Source: Alteromonadaceae bacterium M269
Lineage (GTDB): Bacteria; Pseudomonadota; Gammaproteobacteria; Enterobacterales; Alteromonadaceae
Assembly: GCA_004353515.1 (NCBI GenBank)
Contig: SMNZ01000006.1
Coordinates: 62,001-126,000 of the forward strand
Direction of reading: 5' to 3'
DNA length: 64,000 bases
In this document: positions 30,656 to 39,938 of the stretch, piece after piece
Layout: every line of letters starts with the position of its first letter
Numbering within the stretch: the stretch's first letter is position 1
The notes under the pieces: model-generated
Databases searched by the model: none
Told to the model about the DNA's origin: nothing
The model's input: the letters and a program-made list of their open reading frames with translations, nothing else
Made by a program: the position numbers and the translations under genes

Positions 30656-33600
30656 ATGCATGGTAATCAAGAAAAATATATAGAAGGGCAAGACGATAAA
30701 AAGTGTTGGTATACCCTTTTTTTTAGGCGCAATCACTTACTCTACTTGAGCATTATTATCCTGCTGGTTGCCGGATACTCAGCTATTACTAACCTACCTC
30801 GTTTGGAAGATCCGCGAATTGATACGCGTAATGTCTTGGTTCTGACACCTTACCCCGGAGCTTCTGCGGAACGTGTTGAAGCCTTAGTCTCTGATGTTAT
30901 TGAAGATGAATTAAGACAGCAGGCCGAGATTAAAGAAATTAAATCTACATCTCGTGCCGGTATTTCGGTTATCAATATCGAGTTGCAGCCTTGGGTGGAT
31001 AACGCAACCAACGAGCAGATATTCTCAAAGATTCGCGATCGGCTTGGAGCTGCTAAGAGGCAGTTTCCTGTTGGAGCAGGAGAACCTGAGCTCGATGAAA
31101 AGCGCGGCGCAACTTCTTTTACTCTACTCGTAGCATTAACTGAAAAGCCGGATTATCCCTTACCAAAAGCTATTCTCTCCAGGCTGTCAGCGGAGTTGGC
31201 TGATGAGCTGAGAAACGTCTTTGGTACTGAAATTGTGCGTACTTATGGTGATTTAGATGAGCAGATTAGAGTTAATATCGATGCGCAACGTTTGAGTAGC
31301 GCAGGGTTATCTATTGACGAAGCGAGTCAACGTATCGTGGGTGCTGATCCCAAAGTTCCTGCTGGAGTGCTGCGTAATACTCAACAGAATGTGAGACTAC
31401 AGGTCTCAGAAGGAATAGACAGCCTTGACTTGATCAGAAACATATCACTCCAAAGTGGTGAAGATGGGACTTTCTTGCGACTAGGTGATGTTGCTGAAGT
31501 GACTCGTGGATGGCGAACGCCAGTCTCTGATATTGCATTAATTGACGGCAAACCTGGGGTATTCGTTGCAGCGCGCATGCAACCAACACTGCGTGTTGAT
31601 AAATGGATGGAAGGTGCCAAAAAAGCGATAGCAGCATTTGAGCAAACACACCAAGGAACAGTGACCACCAAAATTGTATTCGATCAGAATCAATATACCG
31701 CAGCTAGATTGACAGACTTATCAGAGAACCTGCTGCTCGGTAGCTTAGTTGTCATGATTGTTGTATTCGCTTTTATGGGTACGAGAGCGGCATTAATTGT
31801 TGGCTTAGCATTGCCACTTTCTGCAGCTTTTACCGTGTTCTCGCTTAGCTTTTACGGACAGCAGATACACCAGATGTCAATTTTCGGCATTATCATTGCC
31901 ATTGGTTTATTGATTGATAACGCCATCGTTATCACCGATGAAATTCGCATAAATTTGGCGGATAAAACCAATAGTCGAATGGATGCCTTAAGCATCAGTA
32001 TCAGGCACTTGTTTGCGCCTTTGGTCTCTTCAACGCTGACTACGATTTTGGGCTTTATGCCTATCTTATTGTTGTCTGGAAATATTGGCGACTTTATCGG
32101 CCCGATTGCCATTAGTGTTGTTATGGCGTTGATTGGATCTTTGGTGATATCGCTGACTATTATTGCGTCCTTAGCTGCCCGTTTCTTGCCTCGCCAAGAG
32201 TCCACGCATGCTCCTTGGTATAAGCAAGGTGTTCAGGCACCCGCAACGACATTAAGTTTTAGTCAGTTACTCGCTTATTGTATTCGTAAGCCACTCATAC
32301 CTTTGGTGTTAACGGTGGCTATTCCGTTAAGTGGATTTATTCTAGCTGGGCAGTTAGGTAATGTGTTCTTCCCGAGTGCCGACCGTGATCAATTCCAATT
32401 GTATTTATGGATGCCCAACGGCACAGCTATTAATCAAACCGAACGTATTGTTAAAGATGTCGACCGCGTTATCAGAGAAAATGATGAAGTGGCTCAGGTG
32501 ACTTGGTTAGTGGGTGGCTCAGCGCCGTCGGTTTACTATAACCAAGTGATGAACAGAGACAATACGCCTCGTTTCGCCAACGCAGTGATTAATGCTAAAA
32601 GTGTATCTGCCGCAAGTGAGCTTATTACTGAGTTACAAGTTGAACTAGATAGCCTGTTTCCGGAAGCCAAAATTGTTGTTAGAGCCTTTGGGCAAGGTCC
32701 ACCTATATCAGCACCTATTGGGGTTGATATCTTTGGTCCAGATGTCGAGATTCTGAATGAATTAGGTGAGCAGGTGAGAGCCGCTATGGCAGCTGTGCCT
32801 GGTGTAACAAATACAATTGCCTCTATTACTGTGGGTGAACCCGAGTTTACGCTCAATGCGGATCGTGATGCGAGCTTACTGGCTGGGCTTAATCTCACAG
32901 ATATTGCTCAACAATTGCAGATGGCACTTGAAGGTCGAGTTGGTGGCTCGATTTTGGAAGATACCGAAGAGGTGCCAATCAGTATTCAAGTCAGTGATAT
33001 TGAGCGTTCTGAATTAGGTGAGCTAGCGTCACTGCCTATTGTAAATAGGCAGCTATCTCAAGAGCAGCAATGGTTGCCGCTATCGGCAGTGGGACAATTT
33101 GATTTAGTGCCAACGGTCAGCGGTATTTCGCGCCAGAACGGTGTTCGAGTGAACCATGTAGAAGGCTTCCTGTCGCCTAATGCAACAGCGATAGATGCTA
33201 GTCGTCATTTGAGCGAGTTATTGGAAAAGTCTCATTTTGCGCTACCGCCAGGTTATAGCATTCGTATGGCGGGTGACGCCGATGAGCAGCAAGAGGCGGT
33301 TGGTCAACTAGCGACCTATGCGCCGGTTTTACTTGTACTAATGATTGCGACATTAATACTAACGTTTAACAGTGTGCGCCTTGCACTTGTTATTGGCTCC
33401 GTTGCTATCTTATCCGTTGGTTTGGGTATGTTAAGTCTATGGATTTCGGGGATGCCAATTGGGTTTAACCCAATACTAGGTAGCGCTGGATTAATTGGTG
33501 TTGCGATTAATGGTTCAATCGTGGTGATAGCTGCAATCAATGCTAACGACAAAGCCAAAATGGGTGATACTCGCGAGATTGTTGTTGAGACACTAGGTTG

Positions 33601-33829
33601 TAGTCGTCATATTTTATCGACAACCTTTACAACAGTAGGGGGCTTTATCCCATTACTCTTGTTTAGTGAAGGGACTTTTTGGCCGCCATTAGCCGTTGTA
33701 CTTGCTGGTGGTGTAGGTTTCTCGGTAATGCTTTCGCTTGTCTTTACGCCGACTGTCGTGGCGTATTTGGGAAGACGAGCTGCAAGGAAGGAAGAACGAT
33801 TAGCAGCAGCCGACGCCGCACTTGCTTAG
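30656..33829 (+). CDS. RND efflux pump permease (HAE-1-like)
   Basis: A 1057-residue inner-membrane pump with the two-fold RND repeat: a first helix near residues 28-47, large periplasmic loops (about 50-340 and 570-870) and helix bundles at about 345-540 and 885-1040. The proton-relay site in TM4 reads GLLIDNAIVITDE (D421, N422) where AcrB has two Asp, and TM10 reads GVAINGSIVV where AcrB has the relay Lys. It is therefore a divergent subfamily, still clearly of drug/solute-exporting type and lacking the CzcA-type metal motifs. GGAG seven bases before the ATG and TetR control of the operon suggest efflux of a toxic organic compound. Confidence 0.93.
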   Translation: MHGNQEKYIEGQDDKKCWYTLFFRRNHLLYLSIIILLVAGYSAITNLPRLEDPRIDTRNVLVLTPYPGASAERVEALVSDVIEDELRQQAEIKEIKSTSRAGISVINIELQPWVDNATNEQIFSKIRDRLGAAKRQFPVGAGEPELDEKRGATSFTLLVALTEKPDYPLPKAILSRLSAELADELRNVFGTEIVRTYGDLDEQIRVNIDAQRLSSAGLSIDEASQRIVGADPKVPAGVLRNTQQNVRLQVSEGIDSLDLIRNISLQSGEDGTFLRLGDVAEVTRGWRTPVSDIALIDGKPGVFVAARMQPTLRVDKWMEGAKKAIAAFEQTHQGTVTTKIVFDQNQYTAARLTDLSENLLLGSLVVMIVVFAFMGTRAALIVGLALPLSAAFTVFSLSFYGQQIHQMSIFGIIIAIGLLIDNAIVITDEIRINLADKTNSRMDALSISIRHLFAPLVSSTLTTILGFMPILLLSGNIGDFIGPIAISVVMALIGSLVISLTIIASLAARFLPRQESTHAPWYKQGVQAPATTLSFSQLLAYCIRKPLIPLVLTVAIPLSGFILAGQLGNVFFPSADRDQFQLYLWMPNGTAINQTERIVKDVDRVIRENDEVAQVTWLVGGSAPSVYYNQVMNRDNTPRFANAVINAKSVSAASELITELQVELDSLFPEAKIVVRAFGQGPPISAPIGVDIFGPDVEILNELGEQVRAAMAAVPGVTNTIASITVGEPEFTLNADRDASLLAGLNLTDIAQQLQMALEGRVGGSILEDTEEVPISIQVSDIERSELGELASLPIVNRQLSQEQQWLPLSAVGQFDLVPTVSGISRQNGVRVNHVEGFLSPNATAIDASRHLSELLEKSHFALPPGYSIRMAGDADEQQEAVGQLATYAPVLLVLMIATLILTFNSVRLALVIGSVAILSVGLGMLSLWISGMPIGFNPILGSAGLIGVAINGSIVVIAAINANDKAKMGDTREIVVETLGCSRHILSTTFTTVGGFIPLLLFSEGTFWPPLAVVLAGGVGFSVMLSLVFTPTVVAYLGRRAARKEERLAAADAALA

Positions 33830-33848
33830 ACTCCACATTCAAGAAACG

Positions 33849-33875
33849 AAAGGCCATTAGTTTTAATGGCCTTTT
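33849..33875. terminator. bidirectional terminator between the RND pump and the esterase
   Basis: AAAGGCCATTA-GTTT-TAATGGCCTTTT has a perfect 11-bp stem, flanked by a T-run on the plus strand and by A-rich sequence on the left that reads as T on the minus strand. It serves both convergent genes. Confidence 0.9.
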
Positions 33876-33884
33876 GTTGTGAGA

Positions 33885-34757
33885 TTAGTCGAAAAGAACG
33901 CGCAATCCTCGGCTAAGCGTGCCTGGCTGGACAGAAAGGTGTGTTTCGTTAACAAACACGTGTGTTGTGATATCCAGTGATTTGTATTTGCGTACTTTAA
34001 GAGCCTCTCCCATCTTTTGCATAGGCGGCACCATCAAGGGGCCTTCTAAGCTTCCAACTGACAAAGTCACTTTAGCGTTGAGATCTTTATTACTCGAAGC
34101 GTAGCTATCTTCTTGTTTAAAAATCACTTCATCGTCCCACCAAAGTGAAGGGCTACTAATGAGGTAGTGATCAAATAGTGGCTTTTCCTGAAGTAGGCTA
34201 TAAGTAGCAAAAAGACCACCCAATGAGTGCCCAAACAAGGCTCTCTTACCTGACGTAGAAAAGCTTTGTTCTATGGTAGGAATAATCTCTTTCTGTAGAA
34301 CTTTCAAGAAAGTTGCAGCCTCACCAGAGTGGGTTGGCATTTTGTATTGTTCAGCGTATTGCTTATCAAACTCTGCATTATTGGTGGGCGTCAGCTCGAT
34401 AGCTCTTCGAACTAGCCATGCATCAAGCGATTCCGTTGGGTATTCAATACCAACGATAATCATGGGTGGAACATCGTTACCTAACCTTTGCACACGGTAA
34501 CTTTGCACAGTTGTTGCGAAGTACATATTTCCATCGAGCACATAAAGTGTCGGATAAGTCTCCTGGCCTCTCGGATCATAGCCCTCAGGTAAAGAGATGG
34601 ATAAGACATAGTCTTTTTTATAAATCGTCGAGTGAAACTGTCGAACTTGCGTATCAGGAACCTTAACCTCTGGATAATGCCCTCCGTGAGCTAATGCAAA
34701 GTGGCTAAATAAGAAAGTAATAACTGAGGCAAAGTAAACAGCAGTATTTTTAAACAT
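33885..34757 (-). CDS. exported alpha/beta-hydrolase (esterase D/Fes-like)
   Basis: A 290-residue hydrolase with a signal peptide (residues 1-23, ending FALAHG). The fold is that of the PF00756 esterase family: PTLYVLDGNMYF, then the nucleophile elbow RALFGHSLGGLFATY (catalytic Ser), an acidic residue around KVTLSVGSLEGPL, and a late His in NETHLSV. Relatives hydrolyse siderophore esters, S-formylglutathione or other acyl esters. No iron-uptake genes are adjacent, so the substrate is open. It is convergent with the RND operon across a bidirectional terminator and is probably a single-gene unit. Confidence 0.85.
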   Translation of the reverse strand: MFKNTAVYFASVITFLFSHFALAHGGHYPEVKVPDTQVRQFHSTIYKKDYVLSISLPEGYDPRGQETYPTLYVLDGNMYFATTVQSYRVQRLGNDVPPMIIVGIEYPTESLDAWLVRRAIELTPTNNAEFDKQYAEQYKMPTHSGEAATFLKVLQKEIIPTIEQSFSTSGKRALFGHSLGGLFATYSLLQEKPLFDHYLISSPSLWWDDEVIFKQEDSYASSNKDLNAKVTLSVGSLEGPLMVPPMQKMGEALKVRKYKSLDITTHVFVNETHLSVQPGTLSRGLRVLFD

Positions 34758-34905
34758 AAGGTGCCCTGGGTATGAATCTAATAAAACGGAGCTAAATAGC
34801 TTTAGGCTAAACAGATAGAGTTGACGTTATAGTAGGTGTGCCAAAGGAGTCAATGAAGCCCCTAGTAAGGGAAAGAGCTTCGTGTAAAGTCTATAGTTTA
34901 CACTG

Positions 34906-35649
34906 TTAAAGTGTCTTATTAAGCCATTGAATAATGTCGGTATTTAGCTCAGGGTTTTCAATTAGAATTGAGGAACCATGTGCATTGCCTTTAGCAATTT
35001 TAACTTTCTTCTCTTCAATCGCCTGTTGATAAAATTCCTGTGCCCACTGTTTTCTTAAACCTTCTTGCTCTTTTTCTGAAGCGATGGCGAATAGGTTATT
35101 TCCTTTCAATGGGGTATCTGCGTTGGCGAGGTTCTGAGCTGCCTCTACTTTACCTGATATAGCCACAACAGATTGAATTGGATATTCAGGAATAGCTGAT
35201 GCCATAACCGCTAAATTAGCCCCAACTGAAGCACCAATAATCCCTATTTTATTGGCATTAAGCTTAGGGTGAGATTGAATAAACTGGATGGCTGCTTGCA
35301 GATCTAATGGTGCTCTCTTCGGGTTGTTAAAGAGATCCCAGATATCATCTTTGTCTGTGCTCGACTCACCATGCTGCCTTATATCGTAAGCCACTACAGC
35401 GTAACCATTGTTCAGCAACATTTGCCATAGCGCTAAGTCAGTCCACTCATCTTTTGAAGAGCCACCCTGATGAATAAGAATAATAACTGGAGGTTTGTTT
35501 AGGGTATCGGTTGGCAGTTCCAACCAGGCTACTATCTTCTGCTTATCCTCAGTAACAAAGTGAATCTTTTGTTTGTTATTCGAAGCCAGTGTATTTTGAG
35601 CAAACAACATAGTGCTCAACAACAAGCAATGAGTAAAATGTTTAATCAT
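34906..35649 (-). CDS. exported alpha/beta-hydrolase (dienelactone hydrolase-like)
   Basis: A 247-residue protein with a signal peptide (residues 1-22, ending TLASN) and a small alpha/beta-hydrolase core: VIILIHQGGSSKDEW (oxyanion region), GIIGASVGANLAVMAS (nucleophile Ser in GASVGA), and a His in GNAHGSSIL near the end. It resembles dienelactone hydrolase or dipeptidyl-peptidase-like small hydrolases; the substrate is unknown. It starts four bases after the S9 peptidase stop, so the two are co-transcribed and may act on related material. A perfect inverted repeat GTGTAAA / TTTACAC lies just downstream (34882-34903) without a T-run. Confidence 0.82.
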   Translation of the reverse strand: MIKHFTHCLLLSTMLFAQNTLASNNKQKIHFVTEDKQKIVAWLELPTDTLNKPPVIILIHQGGSSKDEWTDLALWQMLLNNGYAVVAYDIRQHGESSTDKDDIWDLFNNPKRAPLDLQAAIQFIQSHPKLNANKIGIIGASVGANLAVMASAIPEYPIQSVVAISGKVEAAQNLANADTPLKGNNLFAIASEKEQEGLRKQWAQEFYQQAIEEKKVKIAKGNAHGSSILIENPELNTDIIQWLNKTL

Positions 35650-35653
35650 TGGC

Positions 35654-37717
35654 TCAATCCTTTTGTTCTGCTGAGCTGTTAAAATAATCGATAGTTGTCG
35701 GGGGCAACTCTTTTTGCTGCTGAATCAAGTAATAGTCCATCCAACGCATCAGTCTTTTTGCATAATCCAACTGAGTTGCTGCTTTGGTCAAACCATGCTC
35801 TTCATTGGGGTACTGAACCAGCCGAACAGGCGCTTTATCCAGTTGCTTTAGATAGCGATAAAGAATTCTGGATTGGCTTGGATGGACGCGAGTATCGTCT
35901 AACCCATGCGCTATCAATAAAGGCGTTTTATGTTTTTCTACATGGAATATTGGGCTGCGTTCTAGCATCCATTGCCAGTTTTGCCATGGCCAAATAAAAG
36001 AGTGTCCCTGTACCATCTCTGTTGGAATATCGGTTGTACCAAATTTGCTGACTTGATCACTAATGCCCGCAAGCATAACCGCAGCTGAGAAATGTTCTGA
36101 TAGTGCTGTCGCTGCCCAAGCTGACGCATAACCACCATAAGATGAGCCGCTGATACCAACTCTGTTTTCGTCAATAAGGTTTTCATTTTTAAGGTGGGTG
36201 ATAGCGTCAACGATATCGTTAAACTCCGCACCCGCATAATCGCGTTGCCCAAGCCGCGTAAAAGCATCACCGCGACCTGTCGAACCTCGATAATTAGGGA
36301 AAAACGAAGCATAGCCTTGAGCAGCAGCGTAATGCACCGGTGACGAATAGCGACTTACCCAGCCGTCTGATATATGAGCCTCAGGGCCACCGTGGATAAA
36401 AAGCAACAATGGATATCCATCAGCCGGTTTGGGGGTTAACGGCTCAACGTAAACGCCTTGAATCGCTTGTCCGTCTCGAGCTTTATATTCTATTGTTTTC
36501 TGTCGCGCTAATTCTTTATTTGCAAGCCAAGGATTCGAGTTACTTGCTCTGAGGTTCTTCCTATTGCTGTACCAATAAGCTTCATTGGGGTGACTGGGCT
36601 TGTGGTTAACGAAAGCCAAATTCTTAGCCGATTTGTCCGACGTTACTCGCGTGAGAATCCCGCTGTTAGATAATATCTTTTTGTAACTTGGACTGGCTGT
36701 GCTGGCTTTTTTGCTGCCAAAGATCGCTTGTGTTCCCATGTGGGCAACAAAGCCTATGGTATTCTTCGAAAGCCAAACAATATCTTTGATCTCACCTTCG
36801 AATTCCGTGAGATGCAAAGAAACATCAGGAGAGTTTACGTTTGCGAGCATCAACCGCCCTTCGGCAGGCGCATGAATATCGTTGCTGCCGATAAAGGCAA
36901 TGTAATCTCCGTTAGGGGAAGGCACTGCTTTGGTCATCTTGCCGACATGTTGGTAGCTGATGAGTGTTTGTCCCTGAAAATTTATTCGTTTTAGCGACTT
37001 CTTGGTTATAACATCATCGACGTTAGCACTTGGCGATGATTGAATTAAGATTTCATTCTTGTTGGGGATAAACTGAGCGTGCACTAGGTGCTCTGTATCG
37101 TAGAGCAGCCTGGGTTTGGCATCGCTTTCGGTAATGTCGATTATCCAGAGTTGATTTTTAGGCGTTGTTTCTTCGAAAACCTCAGCGATAAACCCTTTAC
37201 GCCTCAATGCTGACTCATCATTTGTCTTCTGTTTTTTGGCCCAGAAAATAAGGTGTTTACCATCAGCGCTTAGATCAAAGCCCAGAATGTCGTTATCGAA
37301 TTGCAATGTCTTTTGAGACTGTCCTCCAGAAACAGGGATGGCATAAAGGGATGAGAATCGGTCGTTTTGCTGTTTGCTGATAAACCAAATCAAGTAGCTG
37401 TCTTTTCCCCACTTAGGGCTAATAACGACTGTATTGCCAGTGATAAAAGGCCTACTTAAGCCATCTTTGCCAACAACGTAAAGCTCAAGAGCATTGCTTC
37501 CTGCACTCTCAGTTTCAGGATCTCTTGGATAAGATAATGTGTAAGCGATGTATTTGCCGTCCGGAGACATAACGGCTCGGCTTACTTTACGCAAACCGAC
37601 CGTATCATTTGGGGTCATGACACTTTTAGTTTGGGCACTTAATGTTGAGCAAGCACCCATAAACAACAGAAATGTAAGGAATTGGGTGAAGGTTTTAATT
37701 TTCCACTGGCGATACAC
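35654..37717 (-). CDS. exported S9 family prolyl oligopeptidase
   Basis: An approximately 687-residue serine peptidase of the S9 family (acylaminoacyl/dipeptidyl peptidase-like). An N-terminal signal (LTFLLFMGACSTLSAQ) is followed by a beta-propeller domain (about residues 40-400, with SPDGKYIAYTLS-type repeats) and a C-terminal hydrolase domain: LLFIHGGPEAH, GSTGRGDAF, the nucleophile GISGSSYGGYASAW, HGLDDTRVHPSQS (acid) and YPNEEHGLTK (His). I propose the GTG at 37717, which leaves a normal signal peptide; an ATG at 37759 would overlap hemJ. The role is probably to release di- or acylated peptides in the periplasm. It lies between hemJ and an alpha/beta-hydrolase gene. Confidence 0.9.
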   Translation of the reverse strand: MYRQWKIKTFTQFLTFLLFMGACSTLSAQTKSVMTPNDTVGLRKVSRAVMSPDGKYIAYTLSYPRDPETESAGSNALELYVVGKDGLSRPFITGNTVVISPKWGKDSYLIWFISKQQNDRFSSLYAIPVSGGQSQKTLQFDNDILGFDLSADGKHLIFWAKKQKTNDESALRRKGFIAEVFEETTPKNQLWIIDITESDAKPRLLYDTEHLVHAQFIPNKNEILIQSSPSANVDDVITKKSLKRINFQGQTLISYQHVGKMTKAVPSPNGDYIAFIGSNDIHAPAEGRLMLANVNSPDVSLHLTEFEGEIKDIVWLSKNTIGFVAHMGTQAIFGSKKASTASPSYKKILSNSGILTRVTSDKSAKNLAFVNHKPSHPNEAYWYSNRKNLRASNSNPWLANKELARQKTIEYKARDGQAIQGVYVEPLTPKPADGYPLLLFIHGGPEAHISDGWVSRYSSPVHYAAAQGYASFFPNYRGSTGRGDAFTRLGQRDYAGAEFNDIVDAITHLKNENLIDENRVGISGSSYGGYASAWAATALSEHFSAAVMLAGISDQVSKFGTTDIPTEMVQGHSFIWPWQNWQWMLERSPIFHVEKHKTPLLIAHGLDDTRVHPSQSRILYRYLKQLDKAPVRLVQYPNEEHGLTKAATQLDYAKRLMRWMDYYLIQQQKELPPTTIDYFNSSAEQKD

Positions 37718-37733
37718 TACAAAATACCATGCG

Positions 37734-38168
37734 TTAGAAAAATGGTTTAACAACAGCAAGGATTATAACGGCAAGCAACACCAATACGGGGGCTTCATTC
37801 AAAAAGCGATAAAAACGTGAAGAATGTGTATTTTTATCTTGTGCAAAGTCACGAACGAGCTTGTACAAATAGAAATGGTAGATGTAGATACCAAGAACGA
37901 GCGTTAGCTTGATGTGAAGCCAAACGGAATGACGTAGCCAATCAAGACCGTAGTTGTAAATTAGCGCGACACCAAATACCAGTGTTAACAGGGCAAAAGG
38001 TGTAACGAAAAACCAGAGCCGTCTTTCCATGATTTTAAAGGTTTCGCTGGTTTCTTGATTGTCTGTAGAGGCATGGTAAACAAAGAGTCTCGGTAGATAG
38101 AAAATACCAGCGAACCAGGCAACCATAAAAAATATATGTAAGGCTTTAAGCCATAAAATGGTGTTCAA
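37734..38168 (-). CDS. hemJ: protoporphyrinogen oxidase HemJ
   Basis: A 144-residue four-helix membrane protein that oxidises protoporphyrinogen IX in heme synthesis. Conserved features are the His in KALHIFFMVAWFAGIFYLPRL (about residue 11) and the Lys in WLHIKLTLVLGIYIYH, both known to be essential in HemJ. Helices lie near residues 6-24, 52-70, 84-101 and 124-141. Its end is 17 bases before the proposed S9 start. Heme supply is consistent with the many c-type cytochromes in this window, though the gene order itself looks incidental. Confidence 0.92.
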   Translation of the reverse strand: MNTILWLKALHIFFMVAWFAGIFYLPRLFVYHASTDNQETSETFKIMERRLWFFVTPFALLTLVFGVALIYNYGLDWLRHSVWLHIKLTLVLGIYIYHFYLYKLVRDFAQDKNTHSSRFYRFLNEAPVLVLLAVIILAVVKPFF

Positions 38169-38212
38169 CGAGCCATTCCTTATAAATGTTATTCCGAGGT
38201 CAACAGACCCTA

Positions 38213-38249
38213 GAGCGTATTTATCTGTACAATAAAGATAAACACGCTC
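38213..38249. repeat. minimal MITE-like copy at the end of the CLC gene
   Basis: GAGCGTATTTATCT and its near-complement AGATAAACACGCTC face each other across a 9-base centre. This is the terminal inverted repeat of the 52115-52377 element without its interior. The arms are flanked by TA on both sides, and the right end supplies the first base of the TAG stop of the CLC gene. Confidence 0.75.
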
Positions 38250-39922
38250 TAATTGTTTTCATCATTAAACAGGTAACTTCTTAGCATGTCCCAACTGATC
38301 ATACCGATAATATTGTGCTGGGCGTCATCATAAATATAAACCGCACCGCTGCGCTGGTGTTTTAGCTCTTCAAACACTTCTGCCATTGTTGCCTGTGATG
38401 AAATACCCTGAATGTATTTTAAATCAAAGCCATTTTTGTTTTTGTCGTTAGGAGTGGCAAGCAGGTAGTGTGTATCTATTTCATATTGTCTACTCACAAT
38501 AAGTGGTGTTTGATCACTTTGCTCCAGATGATTCAGTATATGTTGATTGGCTGTTTCCTCAATAAGCTTGAATTCCGGTGTTAATACACTAAGGACACCG
38601 ACTTTTTGCAGAGATTCTCGAATCGGTGACAAGGTGTAACTTAATCCCTGATACTTTAACTGAAGAATGAAAATAGACTGATTCTTCAGGAGTTGGGTCG
38701 AGGTAACATAAGCCGGTACAACCACTAACATCGCAGGTAGAATTACATCTGGGCTGTATGAAAGTTCCATTACCGCAGACAGGGCAGCTAAAGGCGCGTG
38801 AGCAACCGATGTGAGTAATCCGGCCATGCCGAGCAAGGCAAAGCTGTCAGAGTATTGCATGGCGTCGCTGGATAAAAACTCTAAAGGCGCTAGCAGCAGA
38901 ACTCCGCTAATAATTCCGATACAAAAAACAGGACCTATAACACCGCCAGGAATCCCCAAGCCTAATGCACACAGAGTTAGTGTTATTTTAGCGATAAGGA
39001 TTAGGCTCAAGAACCCGATACTGGAATTGGTTGAGAATATGTCATCTAAAGGCGCTAGCCCCGCACCCATGGCTTCAGGTAAAAAGAAGCCTATCGCACC
39101 CGTTATCATCCCTGCCAGAAGTATCCGTCGAGGAGCACTGATTGCCTGACTCCAATGAATAATCTGCATTAGTTGTCGATTGAATAATGTTGCTAAGCCT
39201 CCAAGTAACATGCCACAGGGGACGAGATAGAAGTAAATCCAGTTGCTTAAAGGTACAAATTCAATGAAAGACAGCTCATGTGTTTCTCCGAATACTAGGC
39301 GTGTGAGAAATGAGCCGCAAGCAGCTGCCAGCATTACGGGAATAAAAACATGAATTTTGTATTCCCTCAGTACCACCTCCATAACAAAAATAACCGCCGC
39401 AAAAGGCGTGTTGAAGGACGCTGAAATTCCTGCAGCGATGCCACAGCCGGCGAGTGTACGAATACTGTTGGAAGGTAATCGAAGCCACTGACCCAAAAAG
39501 CTGCTGCCTGCTGCACCCAAGTGTACCGATGGACCTTCGCGACCAACCGCAAACCCGCCTCCCAGAGCCAAGATACCGCCAAAAAATTGATTGAGCGTTG
39601 TCCTGAAAGGGATTTTGCCATAGTAAGTCTTTATTCTATGGATGACGAAAGGAACACCCATGCGGTAATGCTTAAAGCCGGTTGTTGACGCAAAAGTGAT
39701 AATGAGCAGAGCACCACCGACAGGGAGTGCTATTCGCTGCCAGTCTTCCAGAGAGCGGAAATCATCGATTTGGTTGATGAAAAGTAGCTGAATTTCTTCG
39801 TATGAGAGTCTAAATGCAATGATAAGACCAGCCGCGCAACAGCCGCCAACAATACCCAACAAACAAAGTTGTATTGATGTTGCAGGTTTTGCAAGTTGTC
39901 GTCTCAGAGCATTTATACCCAT
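38249..39922 (-). CDS. CLC family chloride channel/transporter with CBS domains
   Basis: A 557-residue CLC protein, membrane part residues 1-430 and a pair of CBS motifs after about 440 (SVLTPEF ... GAVYIYDD ... IIGMISWD). The gating-glutamate motif is GREGPSVH and GIPGGVIGP is intact. The position of the internal proton Glu of E. coli ClcA (IIEEM) reads VMEVV, with Val as in vertebrate CLC channels, and the GSGIP Ser motif is RMGVP. It may therefore be a channel rather than a proton antiporter. EfpL lies 16 bases upstream on the same strand. The stop lies in a repeat element. Confidence 0.88.
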   Translation of the reverse strand: MGINALRRQLAKPATSIQLCLLGIVGGCCAAGLIIAFRLSYEEIQLLFINQIDDFRSLEDWQRIALPVGGALLIITFASTTGFKHYRMGVPFVIHRIKTYYGKIPFRTTLNQFFGGILALGGGFAVGREGPSVHLGAAGSSFLGQWLRLPSNSIRTLAGCGIAAGISASFNTPFAAVIFVMEVVLREYKIHVFIPVMLAAACGSFLTRLVFGETHELSFIEFVPLSNWIYFYLVPCGMLLGGLATLFNRQLMQIIHWSQAISAPRRILLAGMITGAIGFFLPEAMGAGLAPLDDIFSTNSSIGFLSLILIAKITLTLCALGLGIPGGVIGPVFCIGIISGVLLLAPLEFLSSDAMQYSDSFALLGMAGLLTSVAHAPLAALSAVMELSYSPDVILPAMLVVVPAYVTSTQLLKNQSIFILQLKYQGLSYTLSPIRESLQKVGVLSVLTPEFKLIEETANQHILNHLEQSDQTPLIVSRQYEIDTHYLLATPNDKNKNGFDLKYIQGISSQATMAEVFEELKHQRSGAVYIYDDAQHNIIGMISWDMLRSYLFNDENN

Positions 39923-39938
39923 ACTACCTCAAGACGCT

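Noticed and set aside
34882-34903. GTGTAAA / TTTACAC hairpin after the alpha/beta-hydrolase gene
   Set aside because: A perfect 7-bp stem but no T-run on the minus strand, so not called as a terminator.
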